Part shown: positions 42,589 to 50,472 of the stretch, piece by piece | How positions within the stretch are numbered: the first letter of the stretch is position 1 | Layout: the number at the start of each line of letters is the position of its first letter | Assembly: GCA_963837355.1 (NCBI GenBank) | Contig: CAWIMY010000003.1 | Location: 62,001-126,000 of the forward strand | Length of the DNA stretch: 64,000 nucleotides | Direction: 5' to 3' | Source: Aureispira sp963837355 | Lineage (GTDB): Bacteria > Bacteroidota > Bacteroidia > Chitinophagales > Saprospiraceae | Notes under the pieces: model-generated | Seen by the model: only the letters and a program-made list of their open reading frames with translations | Told to the model about the DNA's origin: nothing | The model's database searches: none | Translations under genes and position numbers: made by a program

Positions 42589-44622
42589 TTAGACTTTCCA
42601 AAAGCGTAACAGGGCTGTTTCTAGCGCTAGGAAACCTAGTACGGCAATTAAACAATACTTCCACAAGGGAGTACCTTGGTTTTGAGTGCTGATAATTTCA
42701 GCGAAGCTCGCGCTGTTGTTGCCTTCAATGATATTGACATTTTCGCCGACCAGTTCGGCCAATTCGTCTTGGCTGTAGAAGGATAAAAAGGATTCTTTGC
42801 GATCGTAATTAAAGCCGTATTTGTCCAGTGTTTCCCCTTCTTTGAGGTACAAGTCGTAGAAACCTGCGGTGGTAATCTGGTTGTTTAAACCCAATACTAC
42901 ACGGCTACCCATTACCCGCTGTTCGGGGATAAACTCGCCCCGACTGCCACGCATTTTGTACACCATTTCGGCGCTGGTAGCGCGGTTGTCGGTTTCTAAA
43001 ACCTCATCGCGGCCGATCACGTAACCAACTTTGCTGTTAGCGGTAGCTGATAAGGCCATTTTATAGAGCATGGGAACGAAGATTTCGCCGTTTTGTACGA
43101 AGTCGGAGTAATCTAAGTCCAATGGTGCAGCAGCAAGGAACAAATGTCCCTTACCCGTGCGGTACTTACCAACAAAAGTCCCCCCATCGCGATAACGCAA
43201 AATCACCTCTTCGCCAGAGCTTGCGCGTTTGGCAAGTTTGAAGTTGGCTTGGCTCGTCGGCAATTTTAAATTGCTGCGGCGCTCTTCAAAAACATCGTTA
43301 AAGATAAATTCTTCAAAATTTACAAAGGAAACTTTGCGGGCGCGACGCTCTAACGCACGGTAGGTATTGGCGTTGAACTGACGCGTTAAGTTACCGTAAT
43401 CGCTCAAGCTAGCTTCAGGATGTGGAAAAACGACGACATTTCCCCCATTTTCCGCATAGTTGTACAATTCAGAAATCAAGCCCGAAGGAATGACCTTTAA
43501 ACCATCTAAAATAATCAAATCATAACTAGAAAACTCGCTGTAATCCAACTGCCCTGCACTTTGTGCTTTGGCTTTGAAATACTCGTTGTCTCTGAAGGTA
43601 GCCGAAATAAAACGGTTGGGAGTAGCGCCGTGTACTTGCAAAATATCTACTTGCTCATCCACGTTGAAGGTAAAATAGTAATCGTTGTCAAACTCAATGG
43701 GAAAGTCCGTAATGCTCAACTTCGCTTCGTACCAGCCTGTTTTTAGCACAGGAATATCAATGGTATCGTAAACCGAGGTTTGGGCAGGAATGGTTAAGGT
43801 TCCTACAGGGCGCGTTTGGTTGGCTATATCAAGGCTCATGCGGATGTTGGGAATCTCGCGATCACTCCAGTTGCGCACTTTGACCACCATCGGATTAGGT
43901 TGGTTGAGACTTTGAACAGGCGATTGAAACCAAGCGGAATCAATGGCGACGTTTTGGCTCTGTACCGATTGTAAGGGCACCAAGTTTACTTGTACCGTGG
44001 TATCTTCGTAGCGTTGTAAATCGGTTATATTTTTTTGAAAGTCGGAGACTAAATAGACTTCTTTGTTGCTGTTGTTGCCGCCCATAACCGCCTGCTTTTG
44101 GCGCGCTAGGACTTTGGATAAATCGCGTACTTTGTAGCTAATGCTAATTTCGTTGAGGCGGGTCAGGGCATCTTCTTTGCTGAGTAAGCGCTGGTCGCGG
44201 CCTTCAAAATCGGCGGTGAGGAGTTGGATGCGGTCATCAATACTGTAGGCCGTGATGATTTCCTGAATACGCGTACGGGCTTTTTCTAAGAGACGTACAT
44301 CTTCGCTTTCAGCGGCCATACTAAACGAGTTATCAAAAAAGATACTCACATCTTTATTACCCGCTTTGACGGCTCCATTTCTGCTAGGCAGATAAGGCAT
44401 GGCAAAGGCCAGTACCAAAAAGCCCAAGGCCAATATCCGCGCCAACAACACCAATAAGTGCTTCACTTTGGCGCGAGCAGAAGTCTGTTCTTTGACTTCT
44501 TTTAAGAATTGAACATTGGTAAAATAAACGGTTTTGAAGCGTCTAAAATGGAACAGATGTATGATGATGGGAATGGCTAATGCCAATAAAGCCCACAAAA
44601 ACCAAGGATATACAAAACTCAT
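42589..44622 (-). CDS. BatA-like membrane protein with VWA domain
   Basis: A 677-residue protein. The N-terminal two-helix BatA domain (MSFVYPWFLWALLALAIPII and HLLVLLARILALGFLVLAFA, around FHFRRFKTVYFTNVQFLKEV) is characteristic of Bacteroidota BatA proteins. A von Willebrand A domain with MIDAS motif DNSFSM starts near residue 97. A long periplasmic beta region with a GATase-like stretch (FSSYDLIILDGLKVIPSGLI) follows. The C-terminus is a membrane anchor (PLWKYCLIAVLGFLALETAL). Bat proteins are linked to envelope stress tolerance, but the exact role is not established. The gene is followed by a GNAT gene. Confidence 0.88.
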   Translation of the reverse strand: MSFVYPWFLWALLALAIPIIIHLFHFRRFKTVYFTNVQFLKEVKEQTSARAKVKHLLVLLARILALGFLVLAFAMPYLPSRNGAVKAGNKDVSIFFDNSFSMAAESEDVRLLEKARTRIQEIITAYSIDDRIQLLTADFEGRDQRLLSKEDALTRLNEISISYKVRDLSKVLARQKQAVMGGNNSNKEVYLVSDFQKNITDLQRYEDTTVQVNLVPLQSVQSQNVAIDSAWFQSPVQSLNQPNPMVVKVRNWSDREIPNIRMSLDIANQTRPVGTLTIPAQTSVYDTIDIPVLKTGWYEAKLSITDFPIEFDNDYYFTFNVDEQVDILQVHGATPNRFISATFRDNEYFKAKAQSAGQLDYSEFSSYDLIILDGLKVIPSGLISELYNYAENGGNVVVFPHPEASLSDYGNLTRQFNANTYRALERRARKVSFVNFEEFIFNDVFEERRSNLKLPTSQANFKLAKRASSGEEVILRYRDGGTFVGKYRTGKGHLFLAAAPLDLDYSDFVQNGEIFVPMLYKMALSATANSKVGYVIGRDEVLETDNRATSAEMVYKMRGSRGEFIPEQRVMGSRVVLGLNNQITTAGFYDLYLKEGETLDKYGFNYDRKESFLSFYSQDELAELVGENVNIIEGNNSASFAEIISTQNQGTPLWKYCLIAVLGFLALETALLRFWKV

Positions 44623-44801
44623 GTAGTCGTATTGAGATAGAGAAGTTGTTTGACCAACCTCAGAAAGAAGAAACTAAAATCACTGCTTACGCAGCAATGT
44701 TCTGCAAACAACAAAATACAGCCAAATTATCGCCCTACCAACCGCACCCAACGCTTTAAGGAATTTTTAAACCCTATCTGCCAATTGTAGACTACTCTTT
44801 G

Positions 44802-45212
44802 TTAGTAAATGCCCATGTATTCGCGTAAAATAATGCAGGCACTCATCTGATCCAGTAGGTCTTTGTTCTGACGGTCTTTTCTATTTTTGACCGTCTGTTG
44901 GATGACTTCTTCCGCCATCGCGGAGGTATAGCCCTCGTCTTGTCGCTCAACTTTGATGTGGGGGTGGGCTTTGCGAAAACGCTTAATAAAGCCCTTGATA
45001 TGCCCTTCCAAAGGCGTTGGAGTACCATCTCGATGCGTCGGCAACCCTACTACCAAACAGTCTACTTCCTCCACTTCTATGTAGCGGCTCAAATAGTCCA
45101 TCAACTTAGGGGTGAGTACCGTTTCCAAAGGCGTGGCAATAATTTGAAGTGGGTCTGACACTGCCAGACCCACTCGCTTTATACCATAATCTATTGCCAT
45201 TAATCGAGCCAT
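44802..45212 (-). CDS. yqgF: Putative pre-16S rRNA nuclease / Holliday junction resolvase-like YqgF (RuvX)
   Basis: A 136-residue protein, normal for the family. An RNase H-like fold is indicated by the first catalytic Asp in MARLMAIDYGIKRVGLAVSD, the EVDCLVVGLPTHRDGTPTPL strand-loop, the second acidic cluster in DEGYTSAMAEEVI and the final Asp in LLDQMSACIILREYM. E. coli YqgF helps process the 5' end of 16S rRNA; a role in junction resolution was proposed earlier. It lies 8 bp downstream of nhaD on the same strand, so co-transcription is likely without an obvious functional link. Confidence 0.93.
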   Translation of the reverse strand: MARLMAIDYGIKRVGLAVSDPLQIIATPLETVLTPKLMDYLSRYIEVEEVDCLVVGLPTHRDGTPTPLEGHIKGFIKRFRKAHPHIKVERQDEGYTSAMAEEVIQQTVKNRKDRQNKDLLDQMSACIILREYMGIY

Positions 45213-45220
45213 AGAGCTGT

Positions 45221-46564
45221 TTATATCAAGGAAGAAGTAAGGTCATACATCAGCAAAAAGACTGCTGCGCCAGCAAAGAAGCCGACCAACGCCAACCAAG
45301 CAATGTGTTTCACATACCATACAAAATCAATTTTTTCTAATCCCATGGCAGCAACTCCTGCGGCAGAACCAATGATGAGCATCGATCCCCCTGTTCCAGC
45401 AGAATAGGCCAAGAAGTGCCACAATTTACCATCGGGCGCTACTTCGTACATCCCCATTGCTGCGGCTACCAACGGTACATTATCAATTAAAGCAGAACCT
45501 AACCCTAGAATTCCAATGACAATATCACGGTTACTAATGGCACCGTCCATTGCGCTAGCTAAGGCTTCCAAGGTTCCCATAGATTCTAGAGCGGCTACGG
45601 CCAATAAGATTCCGAGGAAGAATAAGATACTAGACATTTCAATCCGCGACAAGGCATTGTGCGCTGAATAGTGGTGTTTGTCTTCGAAATCTTCTTCGTC
45701 AGGGTGTAAGTATTCTGAGATCATCCAAACAACCCCCAACGATAACATCATGCCTACATAAGGAGGCAAGTGGGTAAATACTTTGAAAAAAGGAACAAAA
45801 ATCAATCCTGATAAACCAGCGATCAACATTGTTGTCCCCCCTTTTACTTTGGTGTTCTCTCCTTCTAGAACAACAGACTCTGGTGGAATAGTAATATTGC
45901 CTTTCATGTACGGCATTCTAGCCATCAAGAAAGTGGGTAGCACTGCACAAACGATAGAAGGCAATAGGATATTGACAATCAAGCCCAGTGTACTTACTTT
46001 ATCGTTGATCCACAACATCGTTGTAGTCACATCTCCAATTGGCGACCAAGCTCCTCCCGCATTCGCGGCAATGACAGCAAGACCGACAAAAAAGATACGT
46101 TCTTCTTTGAGGGGCACTAATTTACGCAACAGCGAAACCAATACAATCGTACAGGCCAAGTTGTCTAATGTTGCTGACAGGAAGAAAGCCAATATGGTAA
46201 TAAGCCACAGCATGGTCGATTTCTTAGTCGTTTTGATACGATCGGTAATTGCGGAAAACCCTTTGTGTAGATCAATGAGTTCTACAATGGTCATCGCCCC
46301 GATCAAGAAGATTAGAATCTCCGCCGTCTTACCAATGTGGTGCAGCAAAATGGGATCTAAAATATGCTTGTAATAATCGTGCGCCTCTCCAGCAGCAGGG
46401 TGCATCGTGTGTCCTACAGGCAATGGGATATGCCCCAAAGAGATGAGAGCCCAACAAACCGCGGCCATAATAAGTGCGGGAACAGTTTTGTCTAATTTGA
46501 GAGGGTGTTCAAATACAATGGCTAGGTAGCCAATGATAAACGTAAGAATGACTGCTGTTGACAT
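45221..46564 (-). CDS. nhaD: NhaD-type Na+/H+ antiporter
   Basis: A 447-residue membrane protein with about 12 hydrophobic segments. NhaD family traits are visible: HIGKTAEILIFLIGAMTIVE, KSTMLWLITILAFFLSATLD followed by NLACTI (charged/polar NhaD helix), ANAGGAWSPIGDVTTTMLWI and a C-terminal SALIDNVPLVAAAMGMYEVA. It exchanges cytoplasmic Na+ or Li+ for protons in the inner membrane, suited to a marine or saline habitat (inference). yqgF follows directly. The upstream 271 bp contain a terminator for the next gene. Confidence 0.93.
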   Translation of the reverse strand: MSTAVILTFIIGYLAIVFEHPLKLDKTVPALIMAAVCWALISLGHIPLPVGHTMHPAAGEAHDYYKHILDPILLHHIGKTAEILIFLIGAMTIVELIDLHKGFSAITDRIKTTKKSTMLWLITILAFFLSATLDNLACTIVLVSLLRKLVPLKEERIFFVGLAVIAANAGGAWSPIGDVTTTMLWINDKVSTLGLIVNILLPSIVCAVLPTFLMARMPYMKGNITIPPESVVLEGENTKVKGGTTMLIAGLSGLIFVPFFKVFTHLPPYVGMMLSLGVVWMISEYLHPDEEDFEDKHHYSAHNALSRIEMSSILFFLGILLAVAALESMGTLEALASAMDGAISNRDIVIGILGLGSALIDNVPLVAAAMGMYEVAPDGKLWHFLAYSAGTGGSMLIIGSAAGVAAMGLEKIDFVWYVKHIAWLALVGFFAGAAVFLLMYDLTSSLI

Positions 46565-46748
46565 GTTATAGTCGGATTAGGTGGATGAGAGGAACCGCGA
46601 GAAAGATGTAAAATGAGGTTTGTAGATGCGGCAACCCCTGCCAAATGATGGCAAGCGCGCTAAAATTACACAAATTGACGGGTTTAGCAAACTACTATCT
46701 TACTTTTTTAGAGACGATTTGTAGGGGCACAAAGCACGTACTGTCCAA

Positions 46749-46786
46749 TAAAAAAAACCTGTCTCTAGTAGAAACAGGTTTTTTAT
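46749..46786 (-). terminator. Intrinsic terminator of the gene ending at 46836
   Basis: A stem AAAAAACCTGT with ACAGGTTTTTT around an 11-base loop. On the minus strand it follows the stop at 46836 by about 50 bp and ends in T-rich sequence. It separates that gene from nhaD. Confidence 0.85.
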
Positions 46787-46835
46787 GCGGTAAGCAGTTC
46801 GTTAACAGCTTAGTAATTATTGTAGAAGGCTCCAA

Positions 46836-47426
46836 CTAGTTGAAATAAGAATCGGCGACGGCAGTACGCGTGACATTAGTCAGGGTTGTTTTACACAATA
46901 TTTTTCCCTTCTTGTCCTTGATCGTACTGTTGAGCGGAAACCCTGCTTTGCCCGACGCTGCTAGGGCGCAGAGACCATGATGGGCTTTAAAAAACTCCTT
47001 GTATTTGGATAAGTTGATGGCGACATCGGTCGTTACTTCGACCATAGCGACAACATCATTGGTAGAGAGTTGCCATTGCTCCACCGCCTCAAAATGCGCG
47101 CAAGTCCCCCTGCCCTTGCCACTCAAAACCGCCCCTTCCATCGAAAAGTCCGTAGGACTGCCAATATCGCTGACAGGAATACGCGTTTTACTCTCGCCTG
47201 TTACCATCAACATGGAATTTGAGGCAATTTGAGGGACAAAACGCATCCTTTCTTGACTGTTACTTTTTAGCTCATAGGCGATTTTATCCCCTTTGATGTA
47301 CCAAATCAAGTCGTATTCTACACCGTCTCCTGTCACTTGGTGCGTTTCAATAATGCCCTCAAATGACTGCGCATTCAAGCTTGTACAGAGCAGTACAAGC
47401 CAGCCAAACAATAGAGATTTTATCAT
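46836..47426 (-). CDS. Secreted protein, DUF4412-like
   Basis: A 196-residue protein with a signal peptide (MIKSLLFGWLVLLCTSLNAQ). The mature part starts SFEGIIETHQVTGDGVEYDL and IWYIKGDKIAYEL, then GKGRGTCAHFEAVEQW and FFKAHHGLCALAASGKAGFP. The opening FEGxI....G....WYIKGDKI resembles the DUF4412-type periplasmic beta proteins of Bacteroidota. The function of that family is unknown. It is a single gene with its own terminator. Confidence 0.7.
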   Translation of the reverse strand: MIKSLLFGWLVLLCTSLNAQSFEGIIETHQVTGDGVEYDLIWYIKGDKIAYELKSNSQERMRFVPQIASNSMLMVTGESKTRIPVSDIGSPTDFSMEGAVLSGKGRGTCAHFEAVEQWQLSTNDVVAMVEVTTDVAINLSKYKEFFKAHHGLCALAASGKAGFPLNSTIKDKKGKILCKTTLTNVTRTAVADSYFN

Positions 47427-47566
47427 GTTATAAATTTGTGGGTGCTATAAATTGGATAGTTCTACTCAAAAGGCAAAGAATTTGCCAACTTAGGATTTTG
47501 TTAACACTTTCGTTAAAAAGGTTCCCGATTAGAGTCATTTTATCATAATAACTCCCTTCTGCGCTA

Positions 47567-49015
47567 TTAATTGCCAACTTCTCCTTTTATAGTCGTCGTT
47601 TGGTAATTGCCATCAATCACCCCTATCAAGGTATTTCCATTGCGCTGAATGGCATTGCCTGCTAGACCACCTACGGGGAAGGTACTGATTGGTGGATTGG
47701 GAAAGTTTTGGTTAATTAACGTTAAGGTACCAACAATGGGTACATTGACCGTTACGGTCAGATTAAAGAACAAACTGCCCGCCTGCCCTGCAAAACCGTA
47801 ATCGCCTCCATTACCACCAAAAACAGCAGGGGTAATTGTCGCTTGCGCAAAAACAATGGAAAAGTTGATGGGAGTAGTTAAAACGCCACCAGCACCTGGT
47901 TGTGCCAAAAAGCCCCCTGTTGCATTTGCCCCTGCACTGTAGAACCCAAAACCACCACCGAGGTCGCCCCCTTCACCCAATTGGGCACCACCGCCACCAC
48001 CTGCTCCCAAGCCTAAATTAATGCTGGTATTGATGGGGTTAGGAATATTGATGCTGGTTAAAAAGCCCACCGAGCCACCGCCACCGCCACCGCCATAGAT
48101 GCGGCCCGTGTTGCGCAAATGGGTATAAGTGGTTAATACCATAGCATCGGTGCCATCCTCTCCTTGACCGCCACCGCCGCTCAAGCCTGCTCCTACGCCT
48201 CCATTACCGCCTGTTGCAAACAGGAAACCTTGGTTGTCAATCCCTACCCGAGATTGTGGGTGTAAATTTCCTGACGTATAAACGGGTGCGCCTGAGGTAT
48301 CATTGGTCATCGTTAAGCCTGGCGGAATGCGCAAGACCACACAAATGGGTGTCGAAGAAGGCAAGTTATTGATTGCTTGTAAATCATAATTAACGGTAGG
48401 TGCTAATAAATCAATTTCTATACAAGGGTCAATGGTAACGATGTATACTTGACTCTTGATTTCGCCATCACAGGCTGCTTGTACTACAATTGGATACGTT
48501 CCTGGTGGGGCAAAAATATCAGCGGTTACGGTGAGCTGCACCGTGTCCGTACCTTGTACAACAGGCTGATCGATTTGCACCTGTATACCTGCTGGTAAAT
48601 TGGCAATGACATACAAACCGATAGAAGCATTACCATTGATTTGGTTGACAAATAAGCGGGTAGAATCGCTGTTAGAAATAATTCTATCAATAGCTCCTGT
48701 TTGTTGTTCAATCGAAAAATCAAACAAGCAAGCATCACAATCCTCTTGCCAAACAGGTAACCAACAACGCCCTGTATAATATTGCAAGGAACTGTCTTGG
48801 GTATTAAAAATCGTTAAGCCTGGCTTGGGCTGGTTGATGTTGTCGCGCTGTGCGGTCGTCATGCGCGGTGGCAAAAACCCTCGATCTGTTGATTCTAGGT
48901 GTAAAATAGCCGAGCTGTCGGGCTGCAAAATATTGATGCCTACTTGGGCTTCTGCTTGTCCTAAGAGGAAACAAAGCAATAAAACAAGCCAGCAAATGTA
49001 TTGATTTTTTTTCAT
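47567..49015 (-). CDS. Secreted glycine-rich fibre/adhesin-like protein
   Basis: A 482-residue protein from the ATG at 49015 (MKKNQYICWLVLLLCFLLGQ, signal peptide ending AEA). The mature start GINILQPDSSAILHLESTDR, GFLPPRMTTAQRDNI is a head module common in Bacteroidota surface proteins. A beta domain around residues 110-200 follows. Then comes a long region with poly-Gly runs (GGGGGGGSVGF, GAGGGGGAQLGEGGDLGGGF, GGNGGDYGFAG) interleaved with hydrophobic strands. Such Gly-rich layers resemble phage tip adhesins with polyglycine sandwich folds. No T9SS sorting domain is seen at the C-terminus (TTTIKGEVGN). It is probably exported and adhesive; the function is inferred. Confidence 0.65.
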   Translation of the reverse strand: MKKNQYICWLVLLLCFLLGQAEAQVGINILQPDSSAILHLESTDRGFLPPRMTTAQRDNINQPKPGLTIFNTQDSSLQYYTGRCWLPVWQEDCDACLFDFSIEQQTGAIDRIISNSDSTRLFVNQINGNASIGLYVIANLPAGIQVQIDQPVVQGTDTVQLTVTADIFAPPGTYPIVVQAACDGEIKSQVYIVTIDPCIEIDLLAPTVNYDLQAINNLPSSTPICVVLRIPPGLTMTNDTSGAPVYTSGNLHPQSRVGIDNQGFLFATGGNGGVGAGLSGGGGQGEDGTDAMVLTTYTHLRNTGRIYGGGGGGGSVGFLTSINIPNPINTSINLGLGAGGGGGAQLGEGGDLGGGFGFYSAGANATGGFLAQPGAGGVLTTPINFSIVFAQATITPAVFGGNGGDYGFAGQAGSLFFNLTVTVNVPIVGTLTLINQNFPNPPISTFPVGGLAGNAIQRNGNTLIGVIDGNYQTTTIKGEVGN

Positions 49016-49565
49016 AAAATATAGATAATAATTCTTATAGCATATAAATGACAACAAAATAAATGACGGAGTCAATCAATCCGTTGAGCTTCAATATATG
49101 GCTATTGCCTAAGAATTAGGCAGGGTTTTCTTAAAAAATACTGGGTTTTCTTCTAGAAGTGGTTTTAAAAATGATGTGGTCGCAAGTGACCTAAGAAGAT
49201 AGAAGAACTGCTCGATTCTTAAAAAGCGGGAATACCTGTTTTATTTATCCCTACTTTTGTTATTTTTGAAAATGCCCCGTTATGCTGGTTTATTTTATTT
49301 TTCAATAACTCTTGCCCAATGCCCCTTTCTAACAGAGCGACCAACTGCTTAAAACGCGACCGAGCATGGACGGTCTCCCCTAAGGCCACGAAAGCCTATT
49401 TAGCGCGTCAACACCTAGCTGCTGTATTGTTTTTTTGACTAAAGATCAATTGCTATTGCCCCAACTAAGCTTATTCTACCTTCCTTTTTAGGTTGGGCTA
49501 CATTGCAATGTAGCCCAACTTAAAAAGATGAACTTGACAAACTTACCCTTTAAAAAAACGCCCCT
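49016..49565. other. 550-bp gene-free region with palindrome
   Basis: Between the divergent fibre-like gene and the small gene at 49566. It holds the palindrome at 49484-49527 and, just upstream (about 49453-49464), ATTGCCCCAAC, a half-element like the one at 49904. The central part (49300-49430) has somewhat gene-like composition, but no intact frame was found. Confidence 0.5.
49484..49527. repeat. 44-bp palindrome, element B
   Basis: Two 22-bp arms. The left is CTTTTTAG then GTTGGGCTACATTG. The right is its reverse complement except for one G/T pair at 49491/49520, which remains a wobble pair in RNA. It has the same core and total length as elements A and C and lies 38 bp upstream of the ATG at 49566. 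Confidence 0.9.
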
Positions 49566-49883
49566 ATGATTGCGTACCAAAAAATAAACCTCCAGACTAA
49601 AGCGGATTTGAGAAAAGTCCCAAAGCAATTTTTAGGCCGCCTTCCCGAATGGTATCTTGGCAAAACTGTCCTGTCGTTTCAGACGCAACGCAACACACTG
49701 ACGCTAAACAAAGCCGTGAAAAAGGTACTCAAAAAAGCGAAGCTTGCTCCTGAAAGTATTTTACTGCTAACCTATTCCCTATCTAAAGAGGCTGCTGAAT
49801 ATTTGCAGGCTCTAAGCATTCCCTATTTGGTCTTGGACGATTTTCAATGGACAGAGGAAGCATGGGCAGACATACAGGAATAA
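49566..49883 (+). CDS. Small hypothetical protein behind palindrome B
   Basis: A 105-residue soluble basic protein (MIAYQKINLQTKADLRKVPK, LNKAVKKVLKKAKLAPESIL, ending DDFQWTEEAWADIQE). No family, signal peptide or membrane segment was recognised. The leader between the palindrome and the ATG resembles the leader of the next gene at 50039, although the two proteins are unrelated. Coding status rests on a clean open frame with natural composition, so confidence is moderate. Confidence 0.6.
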   Translation: MIAYQKINLQTKADLRKVPKQFLGRLPEWYLGKTVLSFQTQRNTLTLNKAVKKVLKKAKLAPESILLLTYSLSKEAAEYLQALSIPYLVLDDFQWTEEAWADIQE

Positions 49884-49903
49884 AAGTACTTTGAACGCCG
49901 TTA

Positions 49904-49917
49904 CGATTGCGCCCAAC
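49904..49917 (+). repeat. Palindrome half-element
   Basis: CGATTGCGCCCAAC matches the right arm core CAATTGCGCCCAAC of element A with one mismatch. It lies 24 bp upstream of complete element C. A similar half-site lies about 20 bp upstream of element B. Confidence 0.55.
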
Positions 49918-49941
49918 CAACTCCATCTAAAATAACCTCCC

Positions 49942-49985
49942 TTTTCTGCGTTGGGCTAAATTGCAATTTAGCCCAACGCAGAAAA
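49942..49985. repeat. 44-bp perfect palindrome, element C
   Basis: Two 22-bp arms with no spacer. The left is TTTTCTGC then GTTGGGCTAAATTG, and the right is its exact reverse complement. It lies between the small genes ending at 49883 and starting at 50039. The outer 8 bp and inner 3 bp differ from elements A and B but are matched across the arms. Confidence 0.92.
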
Positions 49986-50038
49986 AAACTTGACCCTTCT
50001 CCCTTTTAAGAAAATTACCCCTGTCTAACTTTTCTACT

Positions 50039-50437
50039 ATGGTCTTTACTTACCATCGCCTCCCCAACTCTGAAGACAATTACTGGTCTACTTTTAATCT
50101 GTTTCCTCCACTCAACGAATTACTAGAATACATTCTTTACAATGACCCAACAGGTGTACAAAAGATCCAAGTAGATTGGCTATCTTTGGTAGCAATGCAT
50201 TACCCGAAAATAGAAGCCCAACTCTTTGCCTTTATGAATCAATCCGTGCAACAGTGGTCACTTCATCCCCCACCTGTTTATACCCCCGCGACCTTATTCT
50301 TGGATTCCATTAGCCTTCCAAAAAACTTTGCATCAGAACGAAACTGGGAATTGGATTTTTCGTCAATTAATGGCTTTGACTATCTTTGTCTAGAAATGAA
50401 CGATTGGGAACCCGTACATCTATCGGTTTCTGTATAG
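50039..50437 (+). CDS. Small hypothetical protein behind palindrome C
   Basis: A 132-residue acidic, aromatic-rich soluble protein (MVFTYHRLPNSEDNYWSTFN, LFPPLNELLEYILYNDPTGV, ending NDWEPVHLSVSV). No family was recognised, and it has no export signal. It starts 53 bp after palindrome C and ends 35 bp before the PLP enzyme gene, which may be co-transcribed. Its pattern resembles small immunity- or SMI1-like proteins only loosely, so no function is proposed. Confidence 0.6.
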   Translation: MVFTYHRLPNSEDNYWSTFNLFPPLNELLEYILYNDPTGVQKIQVDWLSLVAMHYPKIEAQLFAFMNQSVQQWSLHPPPVYTPATLFLDSISLPKNFASERNWELDFSSINGFDYLCLEMNDWEPVHLSVSV

Positions 50438-50472
50438 TTGCATTCTTACTACTGCTTTAACCAACCACTTCT

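Noticed and set aside
46645..46839. Plus-strand 64-codon frame.
   Set aside because: It runs through the terminator of the neighbouring gene and has no family features.
49300..49430. Possible degraded coding remnant (for example KRDRAWTVSPKATKAYLARQ) in the 550-bp gap.
   Set aside because: The frame is short, has no start, and I could not match it to any family.
49904..49956. GCCCAAC...GTTGGGC matches the RYYYAAC/GTTRRRY core-site pattern of integron attC sites.
   Set aside because: The full palindromes are perfectly symmetric without extrahelical bases, the core order within each 44-bp element is reversed, and no integron integrase is in the window. The similarity may be chance.
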